DNA of 64,000 nucleotides from assembly GCF_900108315.1 (NCBI RefSeq), contig NZ_FNVB01000002.1, forward strand, positions 1,013,103-1,077,102. Direction: 5' to 3'. Source of the DNA: Saccharopolyspora kobensis (GTDB lineage: Bacteria; Actinomycetota; Actinomycetes; Mycobacteriales; Pseudonocardiaceae). This document shows positions 1 through 7,879 of the stretch, piece after piece (position 1 is the stretch's first letter; each line of letters begins with the position of its first letter). The notes below the pieces were generated by a model. That model was not told where the DNA came from. It worked only from the letters and a program-made list of their open reading frames with translations, and made no database searches. The translations under genes and the position numbers were made by a program.

Positions 1-2
1 AC

Positions 3-380
3 GACCTGTCCGTGGTCAAGCACCTGTGCGACCGGGTGGCGGTGATGTACCTGGGCAAGGTCGTCGAGGTCGCCGAGCGGGCGGACTTCTTCGCCGCCCC
101 GGTCCACCCGTACACCGCGTCCCTGCTGTCGGCCATCCCGCTGCCCGACCCGGATGCCGAGGCGCGCCGGAAGCGAGTGGTGCTCTCCGGGGACGTGCCC
201 TCGGCGATGCACCCGCCGGCCGGCTGCGCCTTCCACCCGCGCTGCCCGAAGGCGCAGGTGCGGTGCTCCCAGGACGCTCCCCCGCCGACCGGTGCGGAGA
301 ACCGCGCCGCGTCCTGCTTCTTCCCGCTTCGCCCAGGCGAAGAACTCCGATCGCCCGCAGAGGATGGTGCACGCGCATGA
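3..380 (+). CDS. Oligopeptide ABC transporter ATP-binding protein (C-terminal part, cut by window edge)
   Basis: This is the last 125 residues of an OppF/DppF-type ATPase that powers peptide import at the cytoplasmic face of the membrane. The visible part begins just after the Walker B/switch region (DLSVVKHLCDRVAVMYLGK) and continues into the oligo_HPY extension (HPYTASLLSAIP), followed by the cysteine cluster of that extension (GCAFHPRCPKAQVRC and a later ASC). The Walker A and signature motifs lie to the left of the window. The reading frame runs in from base 3. Its stop overlaps the ATG of the next gene (ATGA), so the two are probably co-translated. Family assignment is firm; the transported peptide is unknown. 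Confidence 0.9.
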   Translation, partial: DLSVVKHLCDRVAVMYLGKVVEVAERADFFAAPVHPYTASLLSAIPLPDPDAEARRKRVVLSGDVPSAMHPPAGCAFHPRCPKAQVRCSQDAPPPTGAENRAASCFFPLRPGEELRSPAEDGARA

Positions 381-1717
381 CGGACATTTCCGGCCTGCTG
401 ACCGAGATCGTCCCGCCGCTGATGCGGGGGTGGGGCGTGCCCGGCGTCGGCGTCGGGGTGCTCACCCCGGAAGGGCACCACCACTTCGGCTTCGGCGTGA
501 CCAATGTGGACCACCCGCTGCCGGTCGACGAGCGCACGCTGTTCCAGATCGGCTCGGTGTCCAAGACCTTCGTGGCCGCGATGCTCGCCGAGCTGGCCGG
601 TGCCGGGCGGCTGGGATTGGACGACCTGGTCGTCGACCACCTGCCCGGCTCCGGTCTGGACGGGCGGATCACCGTCCGGCACCTGCTCACCCACTCCTCG
701 GGGCTCTCCGGCGACCACCTGATCCTCAACGGTCCCCGGCTGCTCGCCGACGGCGCGGACGACTCGATCGCCACCGGGGTGGCGCACATCGCCGGACTGC
801 CGCTGGTCTTCGCCCCCGGCACCGACTACTCGTACAGCAACGCCGGGCTGATCGTGGCGGGGCGCCTGCTCGAAGTGGTCACCGGTCGCCGGTACGCGGA
901 CCTGGTGCGCGACGAGGTGCTGGAGCCGACCGGTATGTCGCACACCTTCACCACGGCCGACGAGGCGATCACCCACCGCGTCGCAGCGCCGCACCGGGGC
1001 GAGGTGCCCGAGGTGGCCCGCGCCGCGGGGTGGCAGCGCGGCTGGCAGCTGCCCGGTTGGGACGTGCCCGGCGGTGGACTGGTGTCCTGCGTGCGCGACA
1101 TGCTCCGCTACGCCGAGCACCACCTCAACGGCAGCGCATCGGCGGAGCTGTTCACGCCGCAGCGCGAGCGCAGCGGACCGGCTGAGCGGATCGGGCTGGT
1201 CTGGCGGTTGGACGACGTCGACGGCGTGCGGCTGGTGCACCACGGCGGGCTGACCATCGGGTACTGCACGCAGCTGTGCCTGGTCCCCGAACGCGGGGCG
1301 GCCTTCGTGCTGCTGACCAACGGCACGTCCGGCGACCGGATCAACCAGGAGGTGCGCACCTCGCTGCTGCGCGAACTGGTCGGCATCGAGCCGGAAGCCC
1401 CGCGCCGACCGGGCCTCGCGCCCACCGGTGGGACCGAGCTGACCGGCGAGTTCGACGCGACCTTCTACCGCATGGAGCTCACCCCGCACCCGGACGGCGG
1501 CGCGCAGGTGCGCATCCGCCGACCGCAACCGCAGCCGGGCCGCTACTACCTGGAACCGCCGTCGATCGAACGCGTCGAGTGGCGCGGCCCGGACGAGCTG
1601 GTGATCACCGAACCGGCGGCCGAGCGCGGCACGCCCATCGACGTCCGCCGCGACAGTGCCGGGGCCATCACCGGCCTCCGCCTCCGCGACCGGCTGGCAC
1701 CCCGGGCGACGGAGTGA
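377..1717 (+). CDS. Serine hydrolase, beta-lactamase class C/esterase family
   Basis: The 446-residue protein has the three motifs of the penicillin-binding/class C beta-lactamase fold: SVSK (nucleophile serine and lysine, about residues 58-61), a YSN triad in YSYSNAGL (about residues 154-161), and HHGGLTIG in place of KTG. Members act as D-aminopeptidases, esterases or peptidoglycan-related hydrolases. No signal peptide is obvious, so it is probably cytoplasmic. The start overlaps the stop of the peptide transporter ATPase by 4 bases, which suggests it processes an imported peptide. The C-terminal ~100 residues form the lipocalin-like tail common in these enzymes. Exact substrate unknown. 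Confidence 0.85.
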   Translation: MTDISGLLTEIVPPLMRGWGVPGVGVGVLTPEGHHHFGFGVTNVDHPLPVDERTLFQIGSVSKTFVAAMLAELAGAGRLGLDDLVVDHLPGSGLDGRITVRHLLTHSSGLSGDHLILNGPRLLADGADDSIATGVAHIAGLPLVFAPGTDYSYSNAGLIVAGRLLEVVTGRRYADLVRDEVLEPTGMSHTFTTADEAITHRVAAPHRGEVPEVARAAGWQRGWQLPGWDVPGGGLVSCVRDMLRYAEHHLNGSASAELFTPQRERSGPAERIGLVWRLDDVDGVRLVHHGGLTIGYCTQLCLVPERGAAFVLLTNGTSGDRINQEVRTSLLRELVGIEPEAPRRPGLAPTGGTELTGEFDATFYRMELTPHPDGGAQVRIRRPQPQPGRYYLEPPSIERVEWRGPDELVITEPAAERGTPIDVRRDSAGAITGLRLRDRLAPRATE

Positions 1718-1814
1718 TGGCCGGCCGGAGCCGGGAGATCGCCCGGACCGCGTTCTGCTGACGTGGCAGCCGCTTCGCACGGGCGGTGCCGACGGATCCC
1801 GAGGTCATCTCCGT

Positions 1815-2834
1815 TCAACGGGTGCGCAACAAGCGCCGGGCACCGAGGGCTCCGCAGGCGGCGAGCACTCCCACTGCCACGGCGCCGTGGTGCTGCGACG
1901 ACCACAGCTGGATGCTGCGCGACCTGGAGACGTCGTCGAAAACTCCGTGAGCTCCGTAGTCGTGGCCGTTCGAATCGGCCGGTTCCCACAGGTTGTCGGC
2001 ACGGTGCGGGTCGTGGACACCGGAGTTCTGCTGGGCCTCGTACCCCTTCCGCGCCAGGTAGCGGTCGAGCAGCCCCGGTGCTGCCGCGTTGGCCAGCAAG
2101 GTCTTCACCGTGCTGCCGCCCACCCAGTACTCGCGCCGGTGCGGGTGGTCTCCGGCGTGCACGACGGCCCGGGCCGCCACCTCGGGCTGGAATATCGGCG
2201 GGACCGGCTGCGGGTGGTCGCCCAGCCGCGAACGCACCCATGAGAACTGCGGCGTGTTCACTGCGGGCAACTGCACCATCGTCGTGCGCACACGGCTGCG
2301 GTCGTGCAGCAGCTCGACGCGGAGCGCCTCGTTGAAGCCCTGGATGGCGTGCTTGGCGCCGCTGTAGGCCGATTGGAGCGGAATTCCGCGGTAGGCCAGG
2401 GCCGACCCGACCTGCACGATCGTTCCCCGGTCGCGCGGGCGCATGTGCCGCAGCGCGGCCATCGTGCCGTGCACGCAGCCGAGGTAGGTGACTTCGGTGA
2501 CGCGCCGGAACTCCTCGGGGCTGATCTCGTGGAACGGGGCGAACACCGACGTGAAGGCGTCGTTGACCCAGACGTCGACGGGGCCGAGCGCGTCTTCCAC
2601 CTGCTGCGCGGCGGCGAAGACCTCCTCGGAGCCGGCGGCATCGACCGGGATGGTCAGCGGCGTGCCGCCGGATCGGCGCACGTCCTCAGCAGCACCGTCC
2701 AGGCCGCGGCGACCGCGGGCCAGCAGCGCGACCCGGCACCCGCGCCTACCGTATTCGCGCGCCACCGCGCGCCCGATGCCTGCGCTCGCACCCGTCACCA
2801 CGACGACGCGCGGCTTCCGCCCGGTCCGCACCAT
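1815..2834 (-). CDS. SDR family oxidoreductase with long C-terminal tail
   Basis: A short-chain dehydrogenase of 339 residues. The N-terminus has the nucleotide-binding glycine motif GASAGIG (residues ~15-21) after a VVVVT strand, and the catalytic YSGAK (Tyr-x3-Lys) lies near residue 160. Typical SDRs end near 250 residues. This one continues with a WVGGSTVKTLLAN segment and a hydrophobic stretch close to the end (GAVAVGVLAACGALGA) followed by arginines, which resembles a C-terminal membrane anchor. It is convergent with the serine hydrolase. Substrate cannot be told from sequence. Confidence 0.85.
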   Translation of the reverse strand: MVRTGRKPRVVVVTGASAGIGRAVAREYGRRGCRVALLARGRRGLDGAAEDVRRSGGTPLTIPVDAAGSEEVFAAAQQVEDALGPVDVWVNDAFTSVFAPFHEISPEEFRRVTEVTYLGCVHGTMAALRHMRPRDRGTIVQVGSALAYRGIPLQSAYSGAKHAIQGFNEALRVELLHDRSRVRTTMVQLPAVNTPQFSWVRSRLGDHPQPVPPIFQPEVAARAVVHAGDHPHRREYWVGGSTVKTLLANAAAPGLLDRYLARKGYEAQQNSGVHDPHRADNLWEPADSNGHDYGAHGVFDDVSRSRSIQLWSSQHHGAVAVGVLAACGALGARRLLRTR

Positions 2835-2945
2835 CCGCCCCCTCCGGTTTCGTCGACCACCCGACTTCCCCGCGGGGCACTATCCGTAAACGGCATCGCC
2901 AGTGCAGGCGCCCGCAGCAGCGGCACTGGCCCCGCGCCGCGTTGG

Positions 2946-3263
2946 TCACTGCTGCCGCTTGTCGGCCTCCGCGTGGTCGGCGAGCTGAACCAGTGCTTCG
3001 GCGAGCTCGGTCAGCTGGTCGGGTTCGGCGAGTTGGCGTGCCTGTTCGAGGGGTAGGTCTTCCATGGCCTGACAGCGGATGCTGACCCGGTCCTCACCGG
3101 GCTCGCCCTCGACGTCGGTGCGGGTCAGCCGCAGGACGATGCCGCCGATGCTGACCCGCGGCCCCACGTGGATCACCCAATCCGATCCCGTGTGGGCGAA
3201 CAGCCGTTCCTCCAGGTCGGTGTCCTGGCACCAGTGCGGGTGTTCGATCTTGCGCGCGCCCAT
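2946..3263 (-). CDS. Small conserved hypothetical protein
   Basis: The 105-residue product begins MGARKIEHPHWC and is acidic toward its end. I do not recognise a named family. A longer frame reaches 3329, but the ATG at 3263 is preceded by GGAAAG at an 8-base distance and is the better start. The middle (DWVIHVGPRVSIGGIVLRL) reads as a beta-rich core. The C-terminal ~40 residues (LEQARQLAEPDQLTELAEAL) are helical. It lies 111 bases upstream of the SDR gene on the same strand. Probably a small cytoplasmic protein; no function can be assigned. Confidence 0.6.
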   Translation of the reverse strand: MGARKIEHPHWCQDTDLEERLFAHTGSDWVIHVGPRVSIGGIVLRLTRTDVEGEPGEDRVSIRCQAMEDLPLEQARQLAEPDQLTELAEALVQLADHAEADKRQQ

Positions 3264-3390
3264 CGTGATCACTTTCCGGCGGTGGCGGACGTGACAACTG
3301 AAGTATGCGCCCCCGGCCGCCCCGGGCACGGAGCAGAAAGGGCTGGCTCTCCACCGCGGGCCGAGCGGGTGAGCCGCAACGGCCGGAACG

Positions 3391-3678
3391 TCAAGGCGAT
3401 GCGTCGGCCAGGACGGCGACCGGCATGATGATGCTCAGCAGGGCTAGAACTCCGGCCGCGATCACGAGCCCGGAGTGCAACGACAGCAGGGCACCGCCGA
3501 AGCCGACCACGAACAGCAACGCCGTCAGCGTTGGGCGCGACCGCGGCGCACGCCGCCGGTCGCCGCTGAACTTCCGGAACTTCTGGTCGAGCTCGGGAGA
3601 TTCGCGCTGCAGGTGGCTACTCCACTTCCTGCAACTCCCTGCGCTCTCGTCGGCGCACCGCAGAACCTCCCGCAGCAC
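3391..3678 (-). CDS. DUF3040-like small membrane protein
   Basis: The 95-residue product resembles actinobacterial DUF3040 proteins. It has an amphipathic N-terminal helix with an ESPELDQKFRKF segment, a basic patch (GDRRRAPRSRP) and two C-terminal transmembrane segments (TLTALLFVVGFGGALLSL and VIAAGVLALLSIIMPVAVL). An open frame extends to 3939, but that upstream part is arginine-rich shadow sequence overlapping the neighbouring gene. The GTG at 3678 has GGGAGGG about 8 bases upstream and gives a family-like length. Function of the family is unknown. Confidence 0.5.
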   Translation of the reverse strand: MLREVLRCADESAGSCRKWSSHLQRESPELDQKFRKFSGDRRRAPRSRPTLTALLFVVGFGGALLSLHSGLVIAAGVLALLSIIMPVAVLADASP

Positions 3679-3761
3679 AAGGGCGTCCCTCCCGTCGAGG
3701 TCCGCACCCACGGGTGTTCCCGGAGCGAACGGGGGCAAACGCCCGGGCCGGGTGCCGCTGG

Positions 3762-4202
3762 TCAGGACTTCCACTCGTCGCGGGCGTAGCGCCGCAGGTT
3801 GGCGACGAACGAGTTCAGCTCGCCCGTGCCGAGCCGCACGACGTCCGAGAAGATCTCGTCGGCCGCGTCCGCCTCCTGGTTCCGCACTGCCAGCCCGAAG
3901 CGGTAGATGTTGAGCAGCGACCTGAGCTCCGGTCGCCATTCAGCCGGGTCCGCGTCCCACAGGCTGATCGGCGCCGTTCCCTCGTAGTGGCCGAGCAGGG
4001 CGAAGTACGCGCACATCTCGAACACCCCTGCGAGACCGTACTTGACCCGCACGGTAGCGACGACGCGTTGCGTGTTCGCGTCGTCGGCCGTCAGGGCCTC
4101 GGCCGCGCAGGACCGCACCCGCTCCTGGCAGTCCGGGCTCAGGTACTCCCGCACCGGGCCAACGTAAACCCGCTGCCACCCACCCGGCTGGGCGCGAACC
4201 AC
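3762..4202 (-). CDS. Hypothetical protein
   Basis: A 146-residue product starting at GTG, with no family I can name. It looks globular and mixed helical, with a tryptophan near each end (GGWQRV and RDEWKS) and a hydrophobic middle segment (LAGVFEMCAYFALLG). No signal peptide or membrane helix is convincing. An alternative GTG start occurs a few codons in (VYVGPVREYL). It lies between the GreA-like gene and the DUF3040-like gene on the same strand. Codon use is normal for the region, which supports it being a real gene. Confidence 0.5.
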   Translation of the reverse strand: MVRAQPGGWQRVYVGPVREYLSPDCQERVRSCAAEALTADDANTQRVVATVRVKYGLAGVFEMCAYFALLGHYEGTAPISLWDADPAEWRPELRSLLNIYRFGLAVRNQEADAADEIFSDVVRLGTGELNSFVANLRRYARDEWKS

Positions 4203-4269
4203 CGACCAGGTGATGCGCGCGCTGCTCAGCCGCGCCTCGTTCCGGTGCGTTCGCTCGGATAACGCCTGG

Positions 4270-4761
4270 TCAGCCGTGGTAGGGCTCGATCTTGACCACC
4301 TTCACGCGCATGGTCCCCCCACCGGGGAGACCGTACTCCCGGACGTCGCCCTCCCGGGCTCCGAGCAGCGAGTGCCCCAGCGGCGACTCGGGCGAGTAGA
4401 CCTCCAGGTCTCCATGCGCTCCCGCAGCTCGCGTCGCGAGGAGGAACGTCTCCTCGTCCCCGTCCTGGTAAGCGACCGTGAGGAGCATCCCGGGCTCGAC
4501 CGATCCACCGGACGACGGGTGTTCCTCGATCTTCGGGTTCTGCAGCAGCTGTTGCAGCTGGCGGATCCGCGCCTCTTCGTCGGCCTGCTCCTCCCGGACC
4601 GCCCGGTACGCGTCGTTCTCCCGGAGATCGCCCTCCTGACGGCGTTCGTTGATCTCGGCGGCGAGCACCGGCCGGTGCGCCAGCAGCTCCGCCAGCTCGC
4701 GGCGGAGCGTGTCGTAGGCGTCCTGCGTCAACCAGACCGCTTGCGGCTCGTCCACGCCCAT
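4270..4761 (-). CDS. greA: GreA/GreB-family transcript cleavage factor
   Basis: The 163-residue protein has the two-domain Gre architecture: an N-terminal coiled-coil hairpin with the tip motif GDLRENDAYR, where Asp45 and Glu48 match the acidic pair that coordinates catalytic Mg2+ in the RNA polymerase secondary channel, and a C-terminal FKBP-like domain with SPLGHSLLGAREGD (the typical SPxGxALLG motif). Gre factors rescue backtracked polymerase. The length is normal. Its accessory context among small stress-type genes suggests a second copy rather than the core greA. That is an inference, since the rest of the genome is not visible. Confidence 0.85.
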   Translation of the reverse strand: MGVDEPQAVWLTQDAYDTLRRELAELLAHRPVLAAEINERRQEGDLRENDAYRAVREEQADEEARIRQLQQLLQNPKIEEHPSSGGSVEPGMLLTVAYQDGDEETFLLATRAAGAHGDLEVYSPESPLGHSLLGAREGDVREYGLPGGGTMRVKVVKIEPYHG

Positions 4762-4858
4762 TGCTCCTCACCGACCACTCGCGCCACGACCGGATCGAGT
4801 ACCGGCCGCCGGGAACCCGTCCCCCTCCCGGGCCGGGCCCGCCCTCGTCGTTGCCGGA

Positions 4859-5170
4859 TCAGCCCCCTCGCTGCCTCACCTTGAAGAAGTTGCTCGGACT
4901 GCCGCTCTTCAAGTGCTCCTGGTACACGAACTCCAGGCCTCGCTCGTCGAAGGTGTTGAACCACTCGTCCCACGACACGTGCTTCAGCTTCTCACCGCCG
5001 TAGTCGGGGAAGTCGATCTCCAGGACGCCGAGGTGGTCACCGTGCTCGGTTCCCGGAGCGGTGGCGGGCGTGCCACCTCGCTCCTCCGCCCAGCGGCGGA
5101 TCACGGAATGATCCTGCGTGGTCAGCGATTGACCGGCGTGCTCTTCCTGATCGTCGTTCTGCGCTGCCAT
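4859..5170 (-). CDS. Small conserved acidic protein
   Basis: The 103-residue product starts MAAQNDDQEEHAG with GAGG six bases upstream of the ATG; a longer frame to 5284 lacks such a site. The conserved-looking core is VIRRWAEERGGTPATAPG followed by GVLEIDFPDYGG and the aromatic HVSWDEWFNTFDERGLEFVY. I recall small bacterial proteins with this layout but no established function. It is strongly acidic and soluble. It sits just upstream of the GreA-like gene on the same strand. Confidence 0.6.
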   Translation of the reverse strand: MAAQNDDQEEHAGQSLTTQDHSVIRRWAEERGGTPATAPGTEHGDHLGVLEIDFPDYGGEKLKHVSWDEWFNTFDERGLEFVYQEHLKSGSPSNFFKVRQRGG

Positions 5171-5486
5171 GTCGCACCTCCCAACACATCCGCTGGCCGG
5201 CACCGAGCGGGAAACCCTCTCCAGGAGCGGCGACCCACTCCTCCTCGACGTGCTCGCGGATGCCCTTCTCCGAGCTGCCGTCACTCTCCTGCCTTCCCCC
5301 GAACCGACGGTCTAAACGCCTTGAAGAGCGGTTGCAGAACAGCTTGCGGCGCGGAGCGTGGGCCTGGGCCTGGGCCTGGGCCTGGGCCTGGGCCTGGGCC
5401 TGGGCCACCCTCCCGGTCGGCGGAACTCCTCCGGCAGTTGCCCCGGTTTCGCGTGTTCCACGCCGTTCCGCCGGGAAACCGGAGGT
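5171..5486. other. Intergenic region with a hexamer repeat
   Basis: No gene is supported in this 316-base divergent interval. It carries the (TGGGCC)8 tract described separately. The promoters of the leftward small gene and the rightward membrane protein must lie here, but no clear -35/-10 pair is visible. Confidence 0.5.
5359..5406 (+). repeat. Perfect tandem hexamer, (TGGGCC)8
   Basis: Eight uninterrupted copies of TGGGCC fill 48 bases, ending 80 bases before the ATG of the next gene. It reads as Gly-Leu, Ala-Trp or Pro-Gly dipeptides in different frames, but no frame shows coding support across it. Such perfect microsatellites are prone to slippage. Confidence 0.95.
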
Positions 5487-5972
5487 ATGAGGAGAGATGC
5501 ACTCCGCGGGGCGCTCGCCGGAGCAGCGGGGACCACCGCGCTCAACGCAACGACCTACTTGGACATGGCCCTGCGGGGCCGTCCTGCCAGCCGGACTCCC
5601 GAGCAGACCGTGCAGAAGATGGAGGAATGGCTGGGAAAACCGGTGTCTTCGGACGGGACGACCGCCGCGAACCGGCGCAGCGGGATCGGCGCCCTCCTCG
5701 GCATCGCGGCCGGGCTCAGCTCAGGCGCCCTCTACGGACTCGTGCGCTCGCGCTGGGAAGACCCACCCGTCACCGCGCTGGCGATCGGTGCCGGTGTGAC
5801 CGCCAATCTCGTCGGGACGGCGCCCATGGTCGCGATGCGCGTCACCGACCCGCGCGAGTGGCCGGCCAGCTCCTGGCTGATGGACCTGATCCCCCACCTC
5901 GTCTTCGGGTTCGCAACCGCGGCGACCTTCGAACGGATGCGATCCCGCCCTCGATCCCGCTCGAGCCGCTGA
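5487..5972 (+). CDS. Small integral membrane protein
   Basis: The 161-residue product has three or four hydrophobic segments (GALAGAAGTTALNATTYLDM; IGALLGIAAGLSSGALYGLV; TALAIGAGVTANLVGTAPMVA; LIPHLVFGFATAATF). It is of an actinobacterial type with no known role. The ATG at 5487 is chosen because the frame upstream runs through the hexamer repeat. The GGAGG there abuts the ATG with almost no spacing, so initiation may be weak or the start slightly wrong. A short charged loop (TPEQTVQKMEEWLGKPV) follows the first helix. Confidence 0.65.
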   Translation: MRRDALRGALAGAAGTTALNATTYLDMALRGRPASRTPEQTVQKMEEWLGKPVSSDGTTAANRRSGIGALLGIAAGLSSGALYGLVRSRWEDPPVTALAIGAGVTANLVGTAPMVAMRVTDPREWPASSWLMDLIPHLVFGFATAATFERMRSRPRSRSSR

Positions 5973-6237
5973 CGGCATGACACCGCCCGGAAGCCCTAGC
6001 AGCCGCGCAGCGACCAGAGCAGCCGATGGTCTGGCCCTGTGACGCCGCAGAGCGGTCAGTCACCGAGATCTCGCCCTAGCAGAGTGCGTCGCCGAGCGCG
6101 AGCGCGCAGAGCCATCCCCCGACGGCGGACGGCTCAGTTCCGCTCGCCTTCGCAGTCAACGGCGACACGTGCGGAATGGCGATCTCGACTGCCGTGCGGG
6201 AGCCTTCATCGGACGGCGAATTCCCTTGGATGAATTG

Positions 6238-6936
6238 ATGTTCAACCACACCAAGCGACTTCAGTTCGAAGCCAGGCCGGAGAACCCCGATCCGGTCTAC
6301 GCGCACAAGCTCCAGGAGTTGATCGGAGGCGCTTGGGGCGAGATGACCGTGACCATGCAGTACTTGTTCCAAGGCTGGAACTGCCGCATCGAGGGCAAGT
6401 ACAAGGACATGATCATGGACATCGCAACCGAGGAGATCGGGCACGTCGAGATGCTCGCGACCATGGTCGCCCGCCTCCTGGAGGGAGCGCCGTCCGACAA
6501 GACGGCGCAAGCCGCGGAGAACGATCCGGTGCTCGGCGCGATCATCGGTGGCATGGATCCGCAGCAGGCCGTCGTCGCCGGTGGGGCCGCTCTTCCCGCC
6601 GACGCCAACGGCTACCCGTGGAACGGCCGCTACATCATCGCCAGCGGCAACCTGCTCGCGGACTTCCGGGCCAACGTCACCGCCGAGTCGCAGGGAAGGC
6701 TGCAGACCGCTCGGCTGTACCACATGACCGACGATCCGGGTGTCAAGAGCATGCTCAAGTTCAACCTGGCCCGCGTGGGACGAAGAAACGATGCTGCAGA
6801 AGGCGAAGCGAACCGTCACCGGGCGGTGAACCGCCACCTCCCTAGGACCCGCTGTCGGCAGCCGACCCGTGGGAACTGCGCCCGGGTGTGGTCCCCCGCT
6901 GGAACAACGCGAACATCCACAGCAACGACGGGATGA
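6238..6936 (+). pseudogene. Manganese catalase, C-terminally truncated
   Basis: The N-terminal ~180 residues match non-haem dimanganese catalase: MFNHTKRLQFEARPEN, MQYLFQGWN, EEIGHVEM (metal-ligand Glu and His) and a later Glu in ANVTAESQGRLQTARLYHMT. After KFNLAR (about base 6770) family identity stops. The usual continuation with the last metal His and ~100 further residues is missing, replaced by an unrelated arginine-rich frame to 6936. A different frame from about 6775 reads WDEETMLQKAKRTVTGR-stop at 6832, which looks like the tail of another gene, so a deletion fused two genes. Probably non-functional as a catalase. Confidence 0.7.
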
Positions 6937-7879
6937 GCAGCACTGCGCCGATGAGCGTCGTCACCAGCACCGCGTGCAGCACCGTCGGCTGAGCTGCGGC
7001 GCTTTCGATGGTGGTGTCCGGGAGCAGGACCAACGGGTACTGGGCGACGGCCCAGCCCCAGGGCAGTGCGGCGACGGCCACCGCAGCGGAGAGCCGGGCC
7101 GGGAGGTAGTTGCGCCGCAGCAGCAGCACCGCGGAGGCCAGGCCTGCGACAGCCGAGATGACGACCAGCGGCAGTCCTGGACCGATCAGCCCGCGGTACA
7201 GCGCCGGTGAGTCGATGAGCAGGACCGCGATACCGGCCAGCGCGATGACGCCGGTTACCGCACCGGTCGCGATGCCCCGGCTCCGGAACTGCTCGGCCAG
7301 CGGTGCGGCACCCGCCCGCCGCGCATCCGCGCACAGGTACACGGCCGCCAGGTAGGCGGTCGTCCCGACGGCCAGCGTCCCGGCCAGGAACGAGGTGGGG
7401 TTGAGCCAGCTCGTGATCAGGTCACCCGCCGCGATGCCCAGGGGCACGCGCCCGGAGGCGATGCCGCCGGCGACGGTGCCCAGGAAGAACGGGGTGAGCA
7501 CCGAGGAGAGCGCGAAGCAAGCTCCGTAAGCGCGCCGGTGCCCGAGCTCGGCCGAGGCCTTCCGGAAGGCGAACGCGGCGCCGCGCGCGATGATGCCCAG
7601 CGCGACGAGCATCAGCGGTACGTACATCGTCGACGCCACCGAGGCGAACACGCCGGGGAATCCGGCCCAGCAGAGCACGATCACGAAGATCAACCAGACG
7701 TGGTTGGCCTCCCACACCGGTCCGATGGAATGCTCGATGAGGTCGCGCTGCTCGGCGCCGCGCCGGCTGCCACCGGCCAGCAGATCCCAGAAGCCCGCCC
7801 CGAAGTCCGCGCCTGCGAGCAGCACGTAGGCGGTCACGCCCACCCACATGGCGCCGATCGTCCAGTCGGCCGCGGTCAT
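6842..7879 (-). CDS. cydB: Cytochrome bd-type quinol oxidase subunit II
   Basis: The 345-residue protein is a polytopic membrane subunit with CydB signatures: LLAGADFGAGFWDLLAG near the N-terminus and IGPVWEANHVWLIF around residues 52-65, followed by about eight transmembrane helices. With CydA it forms the terminal oxidase that reduces oxygen with quinol electrons at high affinity. Its ATG overlaps the cydA stop (ATGA), so the two are translationally coupled. No cydDC assembly transporter is adjacent. It is convergent with the truncated catalase. Confidence 0.93.
   Translation of the reverse strand: MTAADWTIGAMWVGVTAYVLLAGADFGAGFWDLLAGGSRRGAEQRDLIEHSIGPVWEANHVWLIFVIVLCWAGFPGVFASVASTMYVPLMLVALGIIARGAAFAFRKASAELGHRRAYGACFALSSVLTPFFLGTVAGGIASGRVPLGIAAGDLITSWLNPTSFLAGTLAVGTTAYLAAVYLCADARRAGAAPLAEQFRSRGIATGAVTGVIALAGIAVLLIDSPALYRGLIGPGLPLVVISAVAGLASAVLLLRRNYLPARLSAAVAVAALPWGWAVAQYPLVLLPDTTIESAAAQPTVLHAVLVTTLIGAVLLIPSLLWMFALFQRGTTPGRSSHGSAADSGS

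Noticed and set aside
5359..5406. CRISPR-like repeat array
   Set aside because: The hexamer copies are contiguous with no spacers, and no cas gene is present.
5358..5486. A protein start with a Gly-Leu repeat upstream of the membrane protein
   Set aside because: The frame only stays open because the TGGGCC repeat lacks stops; similarity and composition begin at the ATG at 5487.
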